Below, in pieces: positions 9,376 through 18,494 of a DNA stretch of 37,046 nt (position 1 is the stretch's first letter; the number at the start of each line of letters is the position of its first letter). Origin of the DNA: Pseudomonadota bacterium (GTDB lineage: Bacteria > Pseudomonadota > Gammaproteobacteria > Tethybacterales > Persebacteraceae); NCBI GenBank assembly GCA_022600535.1, contig JAHZKE010000011.1, forward strand, positions 1 through 37,046, read 5' to 3'. Under the pieces are notes generated by a model. The model saw nothing but the letters and a program-made list of their open reading frames with translations, was not told the origin of the DNA and did not search any database. The translations under genes were made by a program, and so were the position numbers.

Positions 9376-10163
9376 TTGAATTAAAACAAGTCGCGGTAAC
9401 ATTCAATCGCGGCGATATTTTAGAAGCACACGCCTTGCGCGGGATTACGCTCAATATCGCACAAGGGGAACTCGTTACCGTCATCGGCTCAAATGGCGCG
9501 GGCAAAAGCACATTATTAGGCACGATTGCCGGCGATGTAGAAGTCAATCGCGGCGGTAGCATTCGTATTGAAAATACCGAAGTGACTCATCTACCCGCGC
9601 ACCGCCGCGCAACATCGGTAGCACGGGTTTTTCAAGACCCATTGGCAGGCACTTGCGCCAACTTAACCATAGAAGAAAACATGGTACTGGCAGCAACGCG
9701 CGGTAGGGGGCGCGGCTTAAACGCAGCAGTGACTCGCCGCCGCCGTGATGATTTTCGCGAACGCTTATCGGCACTGCAACTGAATTTAGAAAACCGCTTA
9801 CAAGACCCCGTAGGCAAACTATCGGGTGGGCAGCGGCAGGCATTGAGTTTAATCATGGCAACCTTAGCGGGCAGTCATATTTTATTGTTAGACGAACACA
9901 CCGCTGCGTTAGACCCGCGCATGGCAAAATATGTATTGGAGTTAACCCAACGCATTTATCAGGAATATCAGTTGACGGTGTTAATGATTACCCACTCCAT
10001 GCAATCGGCATTAGAAATGGGAAATCGTTTAATCATGCTGCATCAAGGTAAAATTATTTATGATGTCAGCGGTGAACAACGGCAACAATTAACCATTCCC
10101 GATTTATTAAATTTATTTTCGCGTGCCGCTCCGGATGTGAGCGATACTTTATTATTCGGCTAA
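9372..10163 (+). CDS. ABC transporter ATP-binding protein
   Basis: Walker A GSNGAGKST, signature LSGGQRQ, Walker B ILLLDEHTAALDP. Start refined to ATG 9372, where ATGA overlaps the permease stop. Confidence 0.92.
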   Translation: MIELKQVAVTFNRGDILEAHALRGITLNIAQGELVTVIGSNGAGKSTLLGTIAGDVEVNRGGSIRIENTEVTHLPAHRRATSVARVFQDPLAGTCANLTIEENMVLAATRGRGRGLNAAVTRRRRDDFRERLSALQLNLENRLQDPVGKLSGGQRQALSLIMATLAGSHILLLDEHTAALDPRMAKYVLELTQRIYQEYQLTVLMITHSMQSALEMGNRLIMLHQGKIIYDVSGEQRQQLTIPDLLNLFSRAAPDVSDTLLFG

Positions 10164-10201
10164 CCTGCAATGCACCTACGCCGTCCGTCATGTTTTTATT
10201 G

Positions 10202-10230
10202 TTGCACTCTCTGCTAATTTGTTGTATTAT
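10202..10230 (+). promoter_or_regulatory. Candidate sigma70-type promoter of coq7 (TTGCAC - 17 nt - TATTAT)
   Basis: -35 TTGCAC at 10202-10207, 17-nt spacer, -10 TATTAT at 10225-10230, 8 nt before ATG. Confidence 0.55.
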
Positions 10231-10238
10231 TTATCCCT

Positions 10239-10871
10239 ATGCAAAATTCTTTTAAAGAGCGATTCGTCAAAATTGCCGATGACGGACTAAAAACCTTATT
10301 TACCCCGGCAGTGGCAACACGGCAAACGCCGGCAGCGACACACAGCGAAGCGGAGCTATCCGTTGCCGAAAAAATGGAAGTCGCGCGCTTGATGCGGGTG
10401 AACCATTGCGGTGAAGTGTGTGCCCAGGCGCTGTATCAGGGGCAGGCGTTATTTGCGCGTGATGAACAAGTACGCACCAGTATGCAAGAAGCCGCGGATG
10501 AAGAAATTGATCATCTGGCATGGACGGCAGAACGCATTGACGAAATGGGCGGGCGGCAGAGTTTGCTCAACCCCTTATGGTATGGCGGTTCCTTTGCCAT
10601 TGGAGCGGCGGCGGCGTTGTTGTCCGATAAAATCAGTTTAGGGTTTGTGGCAGAAACCGAGCGGCAAGTCTCCACTCACTTAAACAGTCATTTGCAAAAA
10701 TTACCCGCGCAAGACGAAAAAAGCCGCGCCATTGTGCAACAAATGGATATTGACGAACAACAACATGCTACTCACGCCGTAGAAATGGGCGGGGTAGATC
10801 TGCCAGCGCCGGTTAAAGGAGTCATGCACTTGTTGGGTAAAGTCATGACCAAAACCAGTTACTGGGTGTAA
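10239..10871 (+). CDS. coq7: 3-demethoxyubiquinol 3-hydroxylase (ubiquinone biosynthesis)
   Basis: Di-iron motifs RVNHCGEVCAQALYQGQ, EEIDHLAWT, DEQQHA; typical length and C-terminus. Confidence 0.93.
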   Translation: MQNSFKERFVKIADDGLKTLFTPAVATRQTPAATHSEAELSVAEKMEVARLMRVNHCGEVCAQALYQGQALFARDEQVRTSMQEAADEEIDHLAWTAERIDEMGGRQSLLNPLWYGGSFAIGAAAALLSDKISLGFVAETERQVSTHLNSHLQKLPAQDEKSRAIVQQMDIDEQQHATHAVEMGGVDLPAPVKGVMHLLGKVMTKTSYWV

Positions 10872-10907
10872 TTGGCAATAATGTGCCGCAACAATAATAA
10901 AGTAAAG

Positions 10908-10913
10908 TAAAAT
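10908..10913 (+). promoter_or_regulatory. Candidate -10 element of purF (TAAAAT)
   Basis: TAAAAT ends 8 nt before the purF ATG; no convincing -35. Confidence 0.3.
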
Positions 10914-10921
10914 ACTGTTCT

Positions 10922-12409
10922 ATGTGCGGTTTGATTGGTTACGTTGGGGAGAATGCCGCCTTTCAAATGTTTGCCGGATTGGCGTTTTTACAACATCGGG
11001 GGCAAGATTCCGCCGGCATTGCCGTGATGGCAGACGAACACGCCTACGTTGAAAAAGGGTTTGGCATTGCCGAAGAAGCATTTAGTGCTGAAAAATTAGC
11101 CAACCTGTCCGGTAATTTTGGCGTTGGGCATGTGCGCTATTCTACTTCCGGCAGCGCAAAAGTATTATCCGAAATTCAACCGTTTTATATCAATCAGCCC
11201 TACGGCATGATATTGGCACATAACGGTAATTTAACCAATCAACAACAGTTACGGCAATTTTTATCGCAAGACGCCAGCCGCCACATTAACAGCGCCTCGG
11301 ATTCAGAAATATTAGTCAATGTTTTAGCCGCCGTTGCTGCCGAATTGGCGCGCAGTGAAACATTCTCACCGCAGTTATTATTTCAAGCCGTCAAAGAAAC
11401 CCAACGCCATTTACAAGGTGCGTATTCGGTGGTGGTGTTGATTGTCGGCTATGGTTTGTTGGCATTTCGTGACCCGCACGGCATTCGCCCGTTAGTGTAT
11501 GGCAACAACGGCAGCGATTGGTTAGTGGCATCCGAAAACGCTGCCTTTCGCCCCTTAGGGTTCACGCAATGGAGGGACGTTGCTCCGGGCGAGGCGATTT
11601 TTATTGACCAACAAAAAAAATTACACCGTCAGCAATGCGCCGACCACGCCAAACATTTGCCCTGCATGTTTGAATACATTTACTTGGCACGCCCCGATTC
11701 AACACTGGAAGGTGTTTCGGTGTATAAAGCGCGGCTCAACATGGGGCGTAAATTGGGTGAAAAAATCCGCCGCGAATATAGCGACCTTGAGATTGATTGT
11801 ATTGTTCCCGTGCCGGACTCAGGCAGAGTCGCCGCGTTGGAACTTGCCCATTCTATTAACATTCCCTACCGCGAAGCATTAGTTAAAAACCGCCATGTCG
11901 GACGCACTTTTATTACTGCGGGGCAAAAAATCCGCGCCGATAGCGCCCGCAAAAAATTAAACGTGATTGAATCAGAATTTCGCGACAAGTGCGTCATGTT
12001 GGTGGACGATTCTATTGTACGCGGCACAACGGGGCGGCAGTTGGTAGAATTAGCGCGTGCCGCCGGTGCCAAGCAGGTTTATTTTGCCAGTGCGGCGCCA
12101 CCGGTGTGTTATCCCAATGTTTATGGAATAGATATTTCTACCCGTGCCGAATTATTAGCCAGCACGCGCAGCGAGGCGGCAATCGCTGCTTATTTAGGAG
12201 CGGATAAAGTTATTTATCAATCGGTGGAAGATTTAGTTGCCGCCGTGCGTGAAGAAAACTCGGCATTGGAAGATTTTGAAATGTGTTGCTTTGACGGCAA
12301 CTACCGCGTCGGTGAAATTGACCAAGATTATTTAGAAGCGTTAGAAAAACGGCGCGCCCCTGAGCGCGATAATTTAGCGCAGGGCGATTTACCGTTTCCT
12401 CTACAATAA
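10922..12409 (+). CDS. purF: Amidophosphoribosyltransferase
   Basis: MCGLIGYVG N-terminal Ntn nucleophile, QHRGQDSAGIA, VMLVDDSIVRGTT PRPP loop. Confidence 0.96.
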   Translation: MCGLIGYVGENAAFQMFAGLAFLQHRGQDSAGIAVMADEHAYVEKGFGIAEEAFSAEKLANLSGNFGVGHVRYSTSGSAKVLSEIQPFYINQPYGMILAHNGNLTNQQQLRQFLSQDASRHINSASDSEILVNVLAAVAAELARSETFSPQLLFQAVKETQRHLQGAYSVVVLIVGYGLLAFRDPHGIRPLVYGNNGSDWLVASENAAFRPLGFTQWRDVAPGEAIFIDQQKKLHRQQCADHAKHLPCMFEYIYLARPDSTLEGVSVYKARLNMGRKLGEKIRREYSDLEIDCIVPVPDSGRVAALELAHSINIPYREALVKNRHVGRTFITAGQKIRADSARKKLNVIESEFRDKCVMLVDDSIVRGTTGRQLVELARAAGAKQVYFASAAPPVCYPNVYGIDISTRAELLASTRSEAAIAAYLGADKVIYQSVEDLVAAVREENSALEDFEMCCFDGNYRVGEIDQDYLEALEKRRAPERDNLAQGDLPFPLQ

Positions 12410-12413
12410 GACG

Positions 12414-13595
12414 ATGACCAATTGGAAACACAGCGATTTACTTCGCGCCAACCCCGGTGCAAGCGAACACCGTGAACATAGCGAAGCGATGTATTTAACC
12501 TCCAGCTTTAAGTTTGAAAACGCCGCGCAAGCAGCAGAATACTTTGGACGGCAGGGGGCAGATTATATTTATTCGCGTTTTTCCAACCCGACCACTGCCA
12601 TGTTTAATCAACGTATGGCACTGTTAGAAGGCGCGGAAGCAGCACTTGCCACTGCCAGCGGTATGGCGGCAATTACCGCGGTGGTCATGGCACTGTGTCA
12701 AGCAGGAGACCGTGTTTTATGCAGTCGCAATGTATTTGGCGCCACCATACAACTGTTGTCGGGGCACTTGGCGAAATTCGATATACAAGTAGAATATGTT
12801 AACGGCAATCGTTTAGACCGTTGGCGGCAAGCGGCAATGAATAGCAAAGCAGGCAAAGTCGCGCTGATGATTGTAGAAACCCCCTCCAATCCAATGCAGG
12901 AAGTTATGGATTTAGCAGGATTAGCGCAAATTGCCCAAGAAAGCGGCGCCTTGTTGGTGGTGGATAATTGTTTTTGTGCAGGGTGTCAGCAACCCCTACG
13001 CTTTGGTGCCGATTTAGTCGTGCATTCGGCAACAAAATACCCCGATGGACAAGGGCGGGTACTCGGCGGCAGCATTGTCGGTAGCAAGCAATTGTTAATG
13101 GAAAAGTTATATCCCTTTTTACGTGCGTCCGGTCCGGCATTGTCGCCTTTCAATGCTTGGGTGATTAGCAAAAGTTTAGAAACATTACCATTGCGAATTA
13201 AAGCGCATTCGGCAACGGCATTACAAATTGCCCAATGGTTAGAACAACAACCCGCAATCACAAAAGTGTGGCACACCGCATTACCTTCGCACCCCGCGCA
13301 TACGCTTGCCATGCAACAACAAGCAGGATTAGGCGGGGGATTAATCACCTGCTGTTTAAGTGGTGGAAAAGAAGCCGCATGGCGTTTTATGGATGCCCTG
13401 CGTTTGTTTTCAATCACTGCTAATTTTGGCGATGCAAAATCAATCGTCGCCCATCCTGCTTCAACAACGCATAGCCGTTTAACCGCCGCGGAACAAGCAG
13501 AAATCGGTTTAGATGACTCCATCGTCCGCCTTTCTATCGGTTTAGAAGCGGCAGAAGATTTACAAGCAGATATTGAACAAGCACTAGCAAACTAA
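12414..13595 (+). CDS. metZ: O-succinylhomoserine sulfhydrylase
   Basis: Cys/Met metabolism PLP enzyme: YSRFSNPTTAMFNQRMALLEGAEAALATASGMAAI, PLP lysine SATKYPDGQGRVLGG. Confidence 0.9.
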   Translation: MTNWKHSDLLRANPGASEHREHSEAMYLTSSFKFENAAQAAEYFGRQGADYIYSRFSNPTTAMFNQRMALLEGAEAALATASGMAAITAVVMALCQAGDRVLCSRNVFGATIQLLSGHLAKFDIQVEYVNGNRLDRWRQAAMNSKAGKVALMIVETPSNPMQEVMDLAGLAQIAQESGALLVVDNCFCAGCQQPLRFGADLVVHSATKYPDGQGRVLGGSIVGSKQLLMEKLYPFLRASGPALSPFNAWVISKSLETLPLRIKAHSATALQIAQWLEQQPAITKVWHTALPSHPAHTLAMQQQAGLGGGLITCCLSGGKEAAWRFMDALRLFSITANFGDAKSIVAHPASTTHSRLTAAEQAEIGLDDSIVRLSIGLEAAEDLQADIEQALAN

Positions 13596-13629
13596 TTTAA
13601 ATTCCCCACCTCTCGGTGTGGAATTTAAA
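13596..13629. terminator. Bidirectional hairpin terminator between convergent metZ and gatB
   Basis: TTTAAATTCC-C-CACC-TCTC-GGTG-T-GGAATTTAAA: 10 bp perfect outer stem, one mismatch, 4 bp inner stem, 4-nt loop. Confidence 0.7.
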
Positions 13630-13633
13630 ACGA

Positions 13634-15085
13634 TTACTGCGCTAACAGGCGTTTCATTATTTCGTTGGCTTGTTCGGGGTTGGCTTGCCCTTTGGTTGCT
13701 TTCATCATTTGACCGACAAAAAATCCTAACAATCTATCTTTGCCATCTCGGTATTGTTGCGCTTGTTGGGCGTTGGCGGCGATGATGTCGTTGCCGATTT
13801 TTTCTAATGCACTGCTATCGCTAATTTGCATTAACCCTTCGCGTTCAATAATAATGCTGGCGTGTTCGCCACTGTCCCACATTTTCAACAAAACTGTTTT
13901 GGCAATTTTGCCGGAAATGGTGTCGTTGATAAGGCAACGCATTAAATCCGCAAAAGCGGCAATGTCAATTTTGCTGGCGCTAATCTCTATTTTGTGTTCG
14001 TTGAGTAGGGCGGCAAAATCGCCGCAAAGCCAGTTGGCGCACAGTTTGGCGTGTTGGTTGCGTTGCTCGCTATCTGTGGCAAGTTGCGCTAACAGGGTTT
14101 CGTAATAATCTGAAAAATCCTTATCTGCCGTCAGCAAGGTCGCATCATAGGAGGATAATTGATAGTCGTTAATAAAACGCTGGGCGCGGGCGCGCGGTAA
14201 TTCGGGCATGGTGGCGATTACTTCTGCAATCCAGGCATCATCTACCAACAGCGGCGGTAGATCGGGGTCGGGGAAGTAGCGATAATCGTGCGCATCTTCT
14301 TTACTGCGCATGGCGCGGGTTTCACCGCTGGCAGTATTAAATAATCGTGTTTGCTGCACAACCGTGCCGCCATCTTCAATTAAATTGATTTGTCGCTCGC
14401 GTTCATAGTGCAGGGCTTGTTCTAAAAAGCGAAACGAATTTAAATTTTTAATTTCACAACGCGTGCCTAATTCGTCCCCGGGATGACGGACGGAGATATT
14501 CGCATCAATACGAAATGACCCTTCCTGCATGTTGCCATCGCAGATTCCTAACCAACGCACGAGTTTGTGCATTTCGCTGGCATAAAGTACGGCATCGTTA
14601 ATGTCGCGTAAATCGGGTTCGGAGACAATTTCTAACAACGGCGTGCCGGCACGGTTTAAATCCACCCCCGAACTTGTTGCCCAATGGTCATGAATCAATT
14701 TTCCCGCATCTTCTTCAAGATGGGCGCGGGTAACGCCAATCCGCATTTCGCCTTGGCTGCCGTTAATCCACATTTCGCCGTGTTCAACAATCGGATATTC
14801 AAATTGGCTGATTTGATAGCCCTTCGGCAAGTCGGGGTAAAAATAATTTTTACGCGCAAACTCCGAGCGTTGATTAACCGTTGCCGATATTGCTGTCCCC
14901 AATAGAATCGCGCAATCGACCACCCGGCGATTAAGCACAGGTAGGGCACCGGGGAAGCCGCAATCTACCTCGCGCACCTGAGTGTTTGCCGCGTTGCAAA
15001 ATACCGTAGAGGCGGGTGAAAATATTTTACTTTCGGCGGAAAGTTGTACGTGAATTTCTAAGCCGATTACCGTCTCCCAAGTCAT
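13634..15085 (-). CDS. gatB: Asp-tRNA(Asn)/Glu-tRNA(Gln) amidotransferase subunit B
   Basis: MTWETVIGLEIHVQLSAESKIFSPA, NYFYPDLPKGYQISQ, KEDAHDYRYFPDPDLPPL. Confidence 0.96.
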   Translation of the reverse strand: MTWETVIGLEIHVQLSAESKIFSPASTVFCNAANTQVREVDCGFPGALPVLNRRVVDCAILLGTAISATVNQRSEFARKNYFYPDLPKGYQISQFEYPIVEHGEMWINGSQGEMRIGVTRAHLEEDAGKLIHDHWATSSGVDLNRAGTPLLEIVSEPDLRDINDAVLYASEMHKLVRWLGICDGNMQEGSFRIDANISVRHPGDELGTRCEIKNLNSFRFLEQALHYERERQINLIEDGGTVVQQTRLFNTASGETRAMRSKEDAHDYRYFPDPDLPPLLVDDAWIAEVIATMPELPRARAQRFINDYQLSSYDATLLTADKDFSDYYETLLAQLATDSEQRNQHAKLCANWLCGDFAALLNEHKIEISASKIDIAAFADLMRCLINDTISGKIAKTVLLKMWDSGEHASIIIEREGLMQISDSSALEKIGNDIIAANAQQAQQYRDGKDRLLGFFVGQMMKATKGQANPEQANEIMKRLLAQ

Positions 15086-16530
15086 TATTGCACTCCTGCC
15101 GGCATTTGTAAATGATAATCGTTTTGTTTTTGATATTCGTGCGCCACCGATAAGAGCAACGATTCAGCAAGCGGGGCGCCAATCAGTTGCAAGCCAACCG
15201 GTAAGGCACCAGAAAAACCGCAAGGTAACGATAGGGCGGGCAACCCTGCCAAATTTACCGGCACGGTATAAATATCTTGTAAATACATCGCTACGGGGTC
15301 GTTATCGGCAATGGCATTTAAGGCGAAGGCGGGGCTGGGGGTGGTGGGTCCCAACAAGACATCACATCCGGTAAACGCTTGTTCAAAATCGCGGGCGATG
15401 AGGGTGCGTACTTTCATGGCGCGGCGATAATAAGCATCGTAATAACCATAGGAAAGCATATAAGTGCCAATCAATATCCGCCGTTTGACTTCTGCACCAA
15501 ACCCTTGGGTGCGTGTTTGTTCGTACATTGTTGTCAGGTCGCTATCGTTATTTTCGGTAGGGCGAAAACCATAGCGCACGCCGTCATAACGCGATAAATT
15601 ACTGGATGCCTCGGCACAAGTGAGTACATAGTAGGCGGCAATGGCGTGTTTAACGGAGGCCAACGATATTTCTTTAATGGTTGCGCCTTGTTTTTCAAAT
15701 TGACGAATCGCTTCTTGTACGCGGCTGGCAACTTTGTTGTCTAATCCGTCGCTAAAAAATTCTTTCGGTACGCCAATCACAATATTGCTCAAGGGTTGGT
15801 CAAATTGGCGGGTAAAATCTTCTGCCGGTTGCGGTAGAGAAGTGGAATCGCGTTCGTCAAACCCTGCCATTGCCGATAATGCTAAGGCGCAATCTTCGGC
15901 ACTTTTGGCAATGACGCCGCCTTGGTCAAAACTGGAAGCAAACGCCACCATGCCCCAACGCGAAACCCGCCCGTAAGTGGGTTTAATACCCGTTACGCCG
16001 CAAAAGGCGGCAGGTTGACGGATAGAACCGCCGGTATCGGTCGCCGTGGCAACGGGGGTGAGACGGGCGGCAACCGCCGCTGCCGAACCGCTGGAACTGC
16101 CGCCGGGGACGTAGTTTTCATCCCACGGGTTGCGGCTGGCAGAAAATGCCGAATGCTCGCCCGAAGACCCCATCGCAAATTCGTCCATATTAGTGCGCCC
16201 GATAGTATTCATACCGGCATTGCGAAAATTCTCTACTACGGTTGAATCGTAAGGGGCAACAAATTCGGCTAACATTTTAGAACCGCAAGTTGTTTTTTCG
16301 CCTTGGGCGCAAAATATATCTTTATGCGCAATCGGCAAACTGTCTAAAAAATTACCGGCGGCGGGGTGGTAGTCGTCGTTTTCGTTAATGCGTAAAAAAG
16401 CATTCAGGTGTGAATACTGTTTTGCCCGCGCGCGAAACAACTGCGCTAATTCAGGTGCGGATATTTTATTTTCGTCTAATAAGGTACGCAATTCGCGCAA
16501 GCTGCAATTCGCAATGTTGGGTGCGGACAT
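15085..16530 (-). CDS. gatA: Asp-tRNA(Asn)/Glu-tRNA(Gln) amidotransferase subunit A
   Basis: Amidase signature PGGSSSGSAAAVAARLTPVATATDTGGSIRQPAAFCG; PIAHKDIFCAQG. Confidence 0.96.
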   Translation of the reverse strand: MSAPNIANCSLRELRTLLDENKISAPELAQLFRARAKQYSHLNAFLRINENDDYHPAAGNFLDSLPIAHKDIFCAQGEKTTCGSKMLAEFVAPYDSTVVENFRNAGMNTIGRTNMDEFAMGSSGEHSAFSASRNPWDENYVPGGSSSGSAAAVAARLTPVATATDTGGSIRQPAAFCGVTGIKPTYGRVSRWGMVAFASSFDQGGVIAKSAEDCALALSAMAGFDERDSTSLPQPAEDFTRQFDQPLSNIVIGVPKEFFSDGLDNKVASRVQEAIRQFEKQGATIKEISLASVKHAIAAYYVLTCAEASSNLSRYDGVRYGFRPTENNDSDLTTMYEQTRTQGFGAEVKRRILIGTYMLSYGYYDAYYRRAMKVRTLIARDFEQAFTGCDVLLGPTTPSPAFALNAIADNDPVAMYLQDIYTVPVNLAGLPALSLPCGFSGALPVGLQLIGAPLAESLLLSVAHEYQKQNDYHLQMPAGVQ

Positions 16531-16823
16531 TATTCAATCACTTTCGGCACGAGAAAATGATTTTCATCTGCTTGCGGTGCATTTTGCATGAGCTGTTCGG
16601 GCGGATACCCAGCAACAGCAGCCGGTGCGCGGGTGCGTAAGGTCTGCCCGTGCAGTTGCACGTATGCCATCGGATCTACATTATCCACATCGGCATTTTT
16701 GAGTTCGTCAATTAACCCCAGCACCGCATTGAGCGATTTTAAAGTGTCTTCTTCTTCTCGCGGGTTTTGTGCCAGCCGCGCCAGTTGCGCTAACTTTTGA
16801 ATATCTTGTCGGGTTAATGCCAT
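16530..16823 (-). CDS. gatC: Asp-tRNA(Asn)/Glu-tRNA(Gln) amidotransferase subunit C
   Basis: Small protein MALTRQDIQKLAQLARLAQ...DPMAYVQLHGQTLRTR...VPKVIE upstream of gatA. Confidence 0.92.
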   Translation of the reverse strand: MALTRQDIQKLAQLARLAQNPREEEDTLKSLNAVLGLIDELKNADVDNVDPMAYVQLHGQTLRTRAPAAVAGYPPEQLMQNAPQADENHFLVPKVIE

Positions 16824-16843
16824 TTTATTTTCTTTCTAATTTT

Positions 16844-18265
16844 CTAACGCCGCCAGTTTTGTAAGTTGTCGTCATGGATTAAATCATCGTCATCGGCGGG
16901 GAGCGTCGGGCCAATTAAATCAATATCGGTTGCCAGTATCTCGCCCAGTTGTGGGCCGACAAGCTCGTGTTCCATCTCTTCATCAAGGGTGGTACTCTCG
17001 GGAATATCAGGCCCGATATCATAATTGCTATACAAGGGTACTTCTTCGCTAATGGTGGGGGTAAGCCCCGTGCTACTGACAACAGGATAGACGTTTTGTG
17101 TATCGGGTTCAACAAGGGCGTAGCGCATACGATGGAAAATAGTATAAACCGTAATGGAGATGGTAATAATACCAATAAAAAGAAACAACCAAGAAACAGA
17201 TAAACGATCCATTAAAAAACCCGCAATCATCGGGCCGATAATTGCCCCGACCGCATAAGGTTGAAACAACATCCCCGCATATTCGGAAGCGCGTTCGCGA
17301 CCCGCAAGGTCTTGCCCATAAGCGATATTCAATGAAAAGCCAGTCGCCGAAATCATGCCGTATAACAGTACAAAAAGTATTAGTATACCTGATGAAAATA
17401 AATCACCGAAAAATAAAAAGAACGCCAATAACGCGCTACAACCATAGACAAAAGACATCACACTGCGGCGATCTTTCGCACGGTCGGAGATCCAACCCAC
17501 CGGCAGCTGCAACAAAAACCCCGCGCCAAAAAACACCACCGCCAAAGTCGATGCTGCTGCTTCTGAAGTGCTGGTTTGTTCGGCATAGCGGACAAAAAGC
17601 CATGAAGCTCCAGTGAACATTCCATTGCCGAATTGGGCAACATAACTGACGGGGGCAATTTCGTAGGCAGCGCGAATGGTCATCGTGCTTTCTTTGTTGG
17701 TGCTGATACTGGCTTGTGGTTCGGCAAAACGCGTCATACAAATTGGAAATAAAGACAGCACCACAAACATGGCGACCAATGAAAAAGCAGTTGCCGCATT
17801 TTCGCTTCCCAATAATAAAACATATTGACTCAAACCATAAGCAAGGTAATTAATCGTCATGTGGGTGGCATGGACTTTACCGCGATGTTGATTATCTACG
17901 GTGCTATTGAGCCAGCTCTCGCAAATAATCACAGTAATGGAAAAAAATAAACCGTGCCCGAAACGCAGCACCAACCAAGCCAGTTCTACTTTTAATAACG
18001 GCAACATTAAAGTGCCCGCCGTCAATACTGCCGCACAAACGGAAAATGTGCGAATATAAGAAATACGCGGTAACATCCAGCGAAACAAATAATTGCCGGC
18101 AACAAAGCCGACGTAACTGACCGTAATTAACGTACCTAAAAAGGTGTCGGAAAAACCATAGTGACTCCCTTGTTGTACCACCAACGCCCCCAATGCGCCG
18201 TGACCGACTGAGATGAGTCCGGAAGACATCATCAGAGCAAACAGCGAAGATAATTGACGTAACAT
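16844..18265 (-). CDS. MFS transporter with acidic C-terminal tail
   Basis: 12-TM MFS pattern (GFVAGNYLFRWMLPRI, PVGWISDRAKDRRSVM) followed by an approximately 85-aa acidic extension. Confidence 0.85.
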   Translation of the reverse strand: MLRQLSSLFALMMSSGLISVGHGALGALVVQQGSHYGFSDTFLGTLITVSYVGFVAGNYLFRWMLPRISYIRTFSVCAAVLTAGTLMLPLLKVELAWLVLRFGHGLFFSITVIICESWLNSTVDNQHRGKVHATHMTINYLAYGLSQYVLLLGSENAATAFSLVAMFVVLSLFPICMTRFAEPQASISTNKESTMTIRAAYEIAPVSYVAQFGNGMFTGASWLFVRYAEQTSTSEAAASTLAVVFFGAGFLLQLPVGWISDRAKDRRSVMSFVYGCSALLAFFLFFGDLFSSGILILFVLLYGMISATGFSLNIAYGQDLAGRERASEYAGMLFQPYAVGAIIGPMIAGFLMDRLSVSWLFLFIGIITISITVYTIFHRMRYALVEPDTQNVYPVVSSTGLTPTISEEVPLYSNYDIGPDIPESTTLDEEMEHELVGPQLGEILATDIDLIGPTLPADDDDLIHDDNLQNWRR

Positions 18266-18494
18266 AGGGTGAGGAGAGAAGGAGCCGATTTATCTAACTT
18301 CCCATTGTACGGCGAATACGGATTATTTAGACAAAACAAGGTAAAAAAATCACGTTGTTGTTTCATTTTTAACCATTGGTTCTCGGTACGGCAATTCTTT
18401 GTTTGGGCAGACAAATAGCAAAAATATAGCATTGCTTTGTTTGAGGTGGTAAAATGCTGTTTTTAGTTGATATGGGTAACGCAAAAATTATTAT

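Noticed and set aside
12986-13522. 178-aa ORF on - strand
   Set aside because: Antisense to metZ, no recognisable domain or ribosome-binding site.
18266-18494. Short inverted repeat TTTGT...ACAAA between the MFS gene and dapA
   Set aside because: Only about 5 bp of stem, no poly-T tail; not distinguishable from chance.
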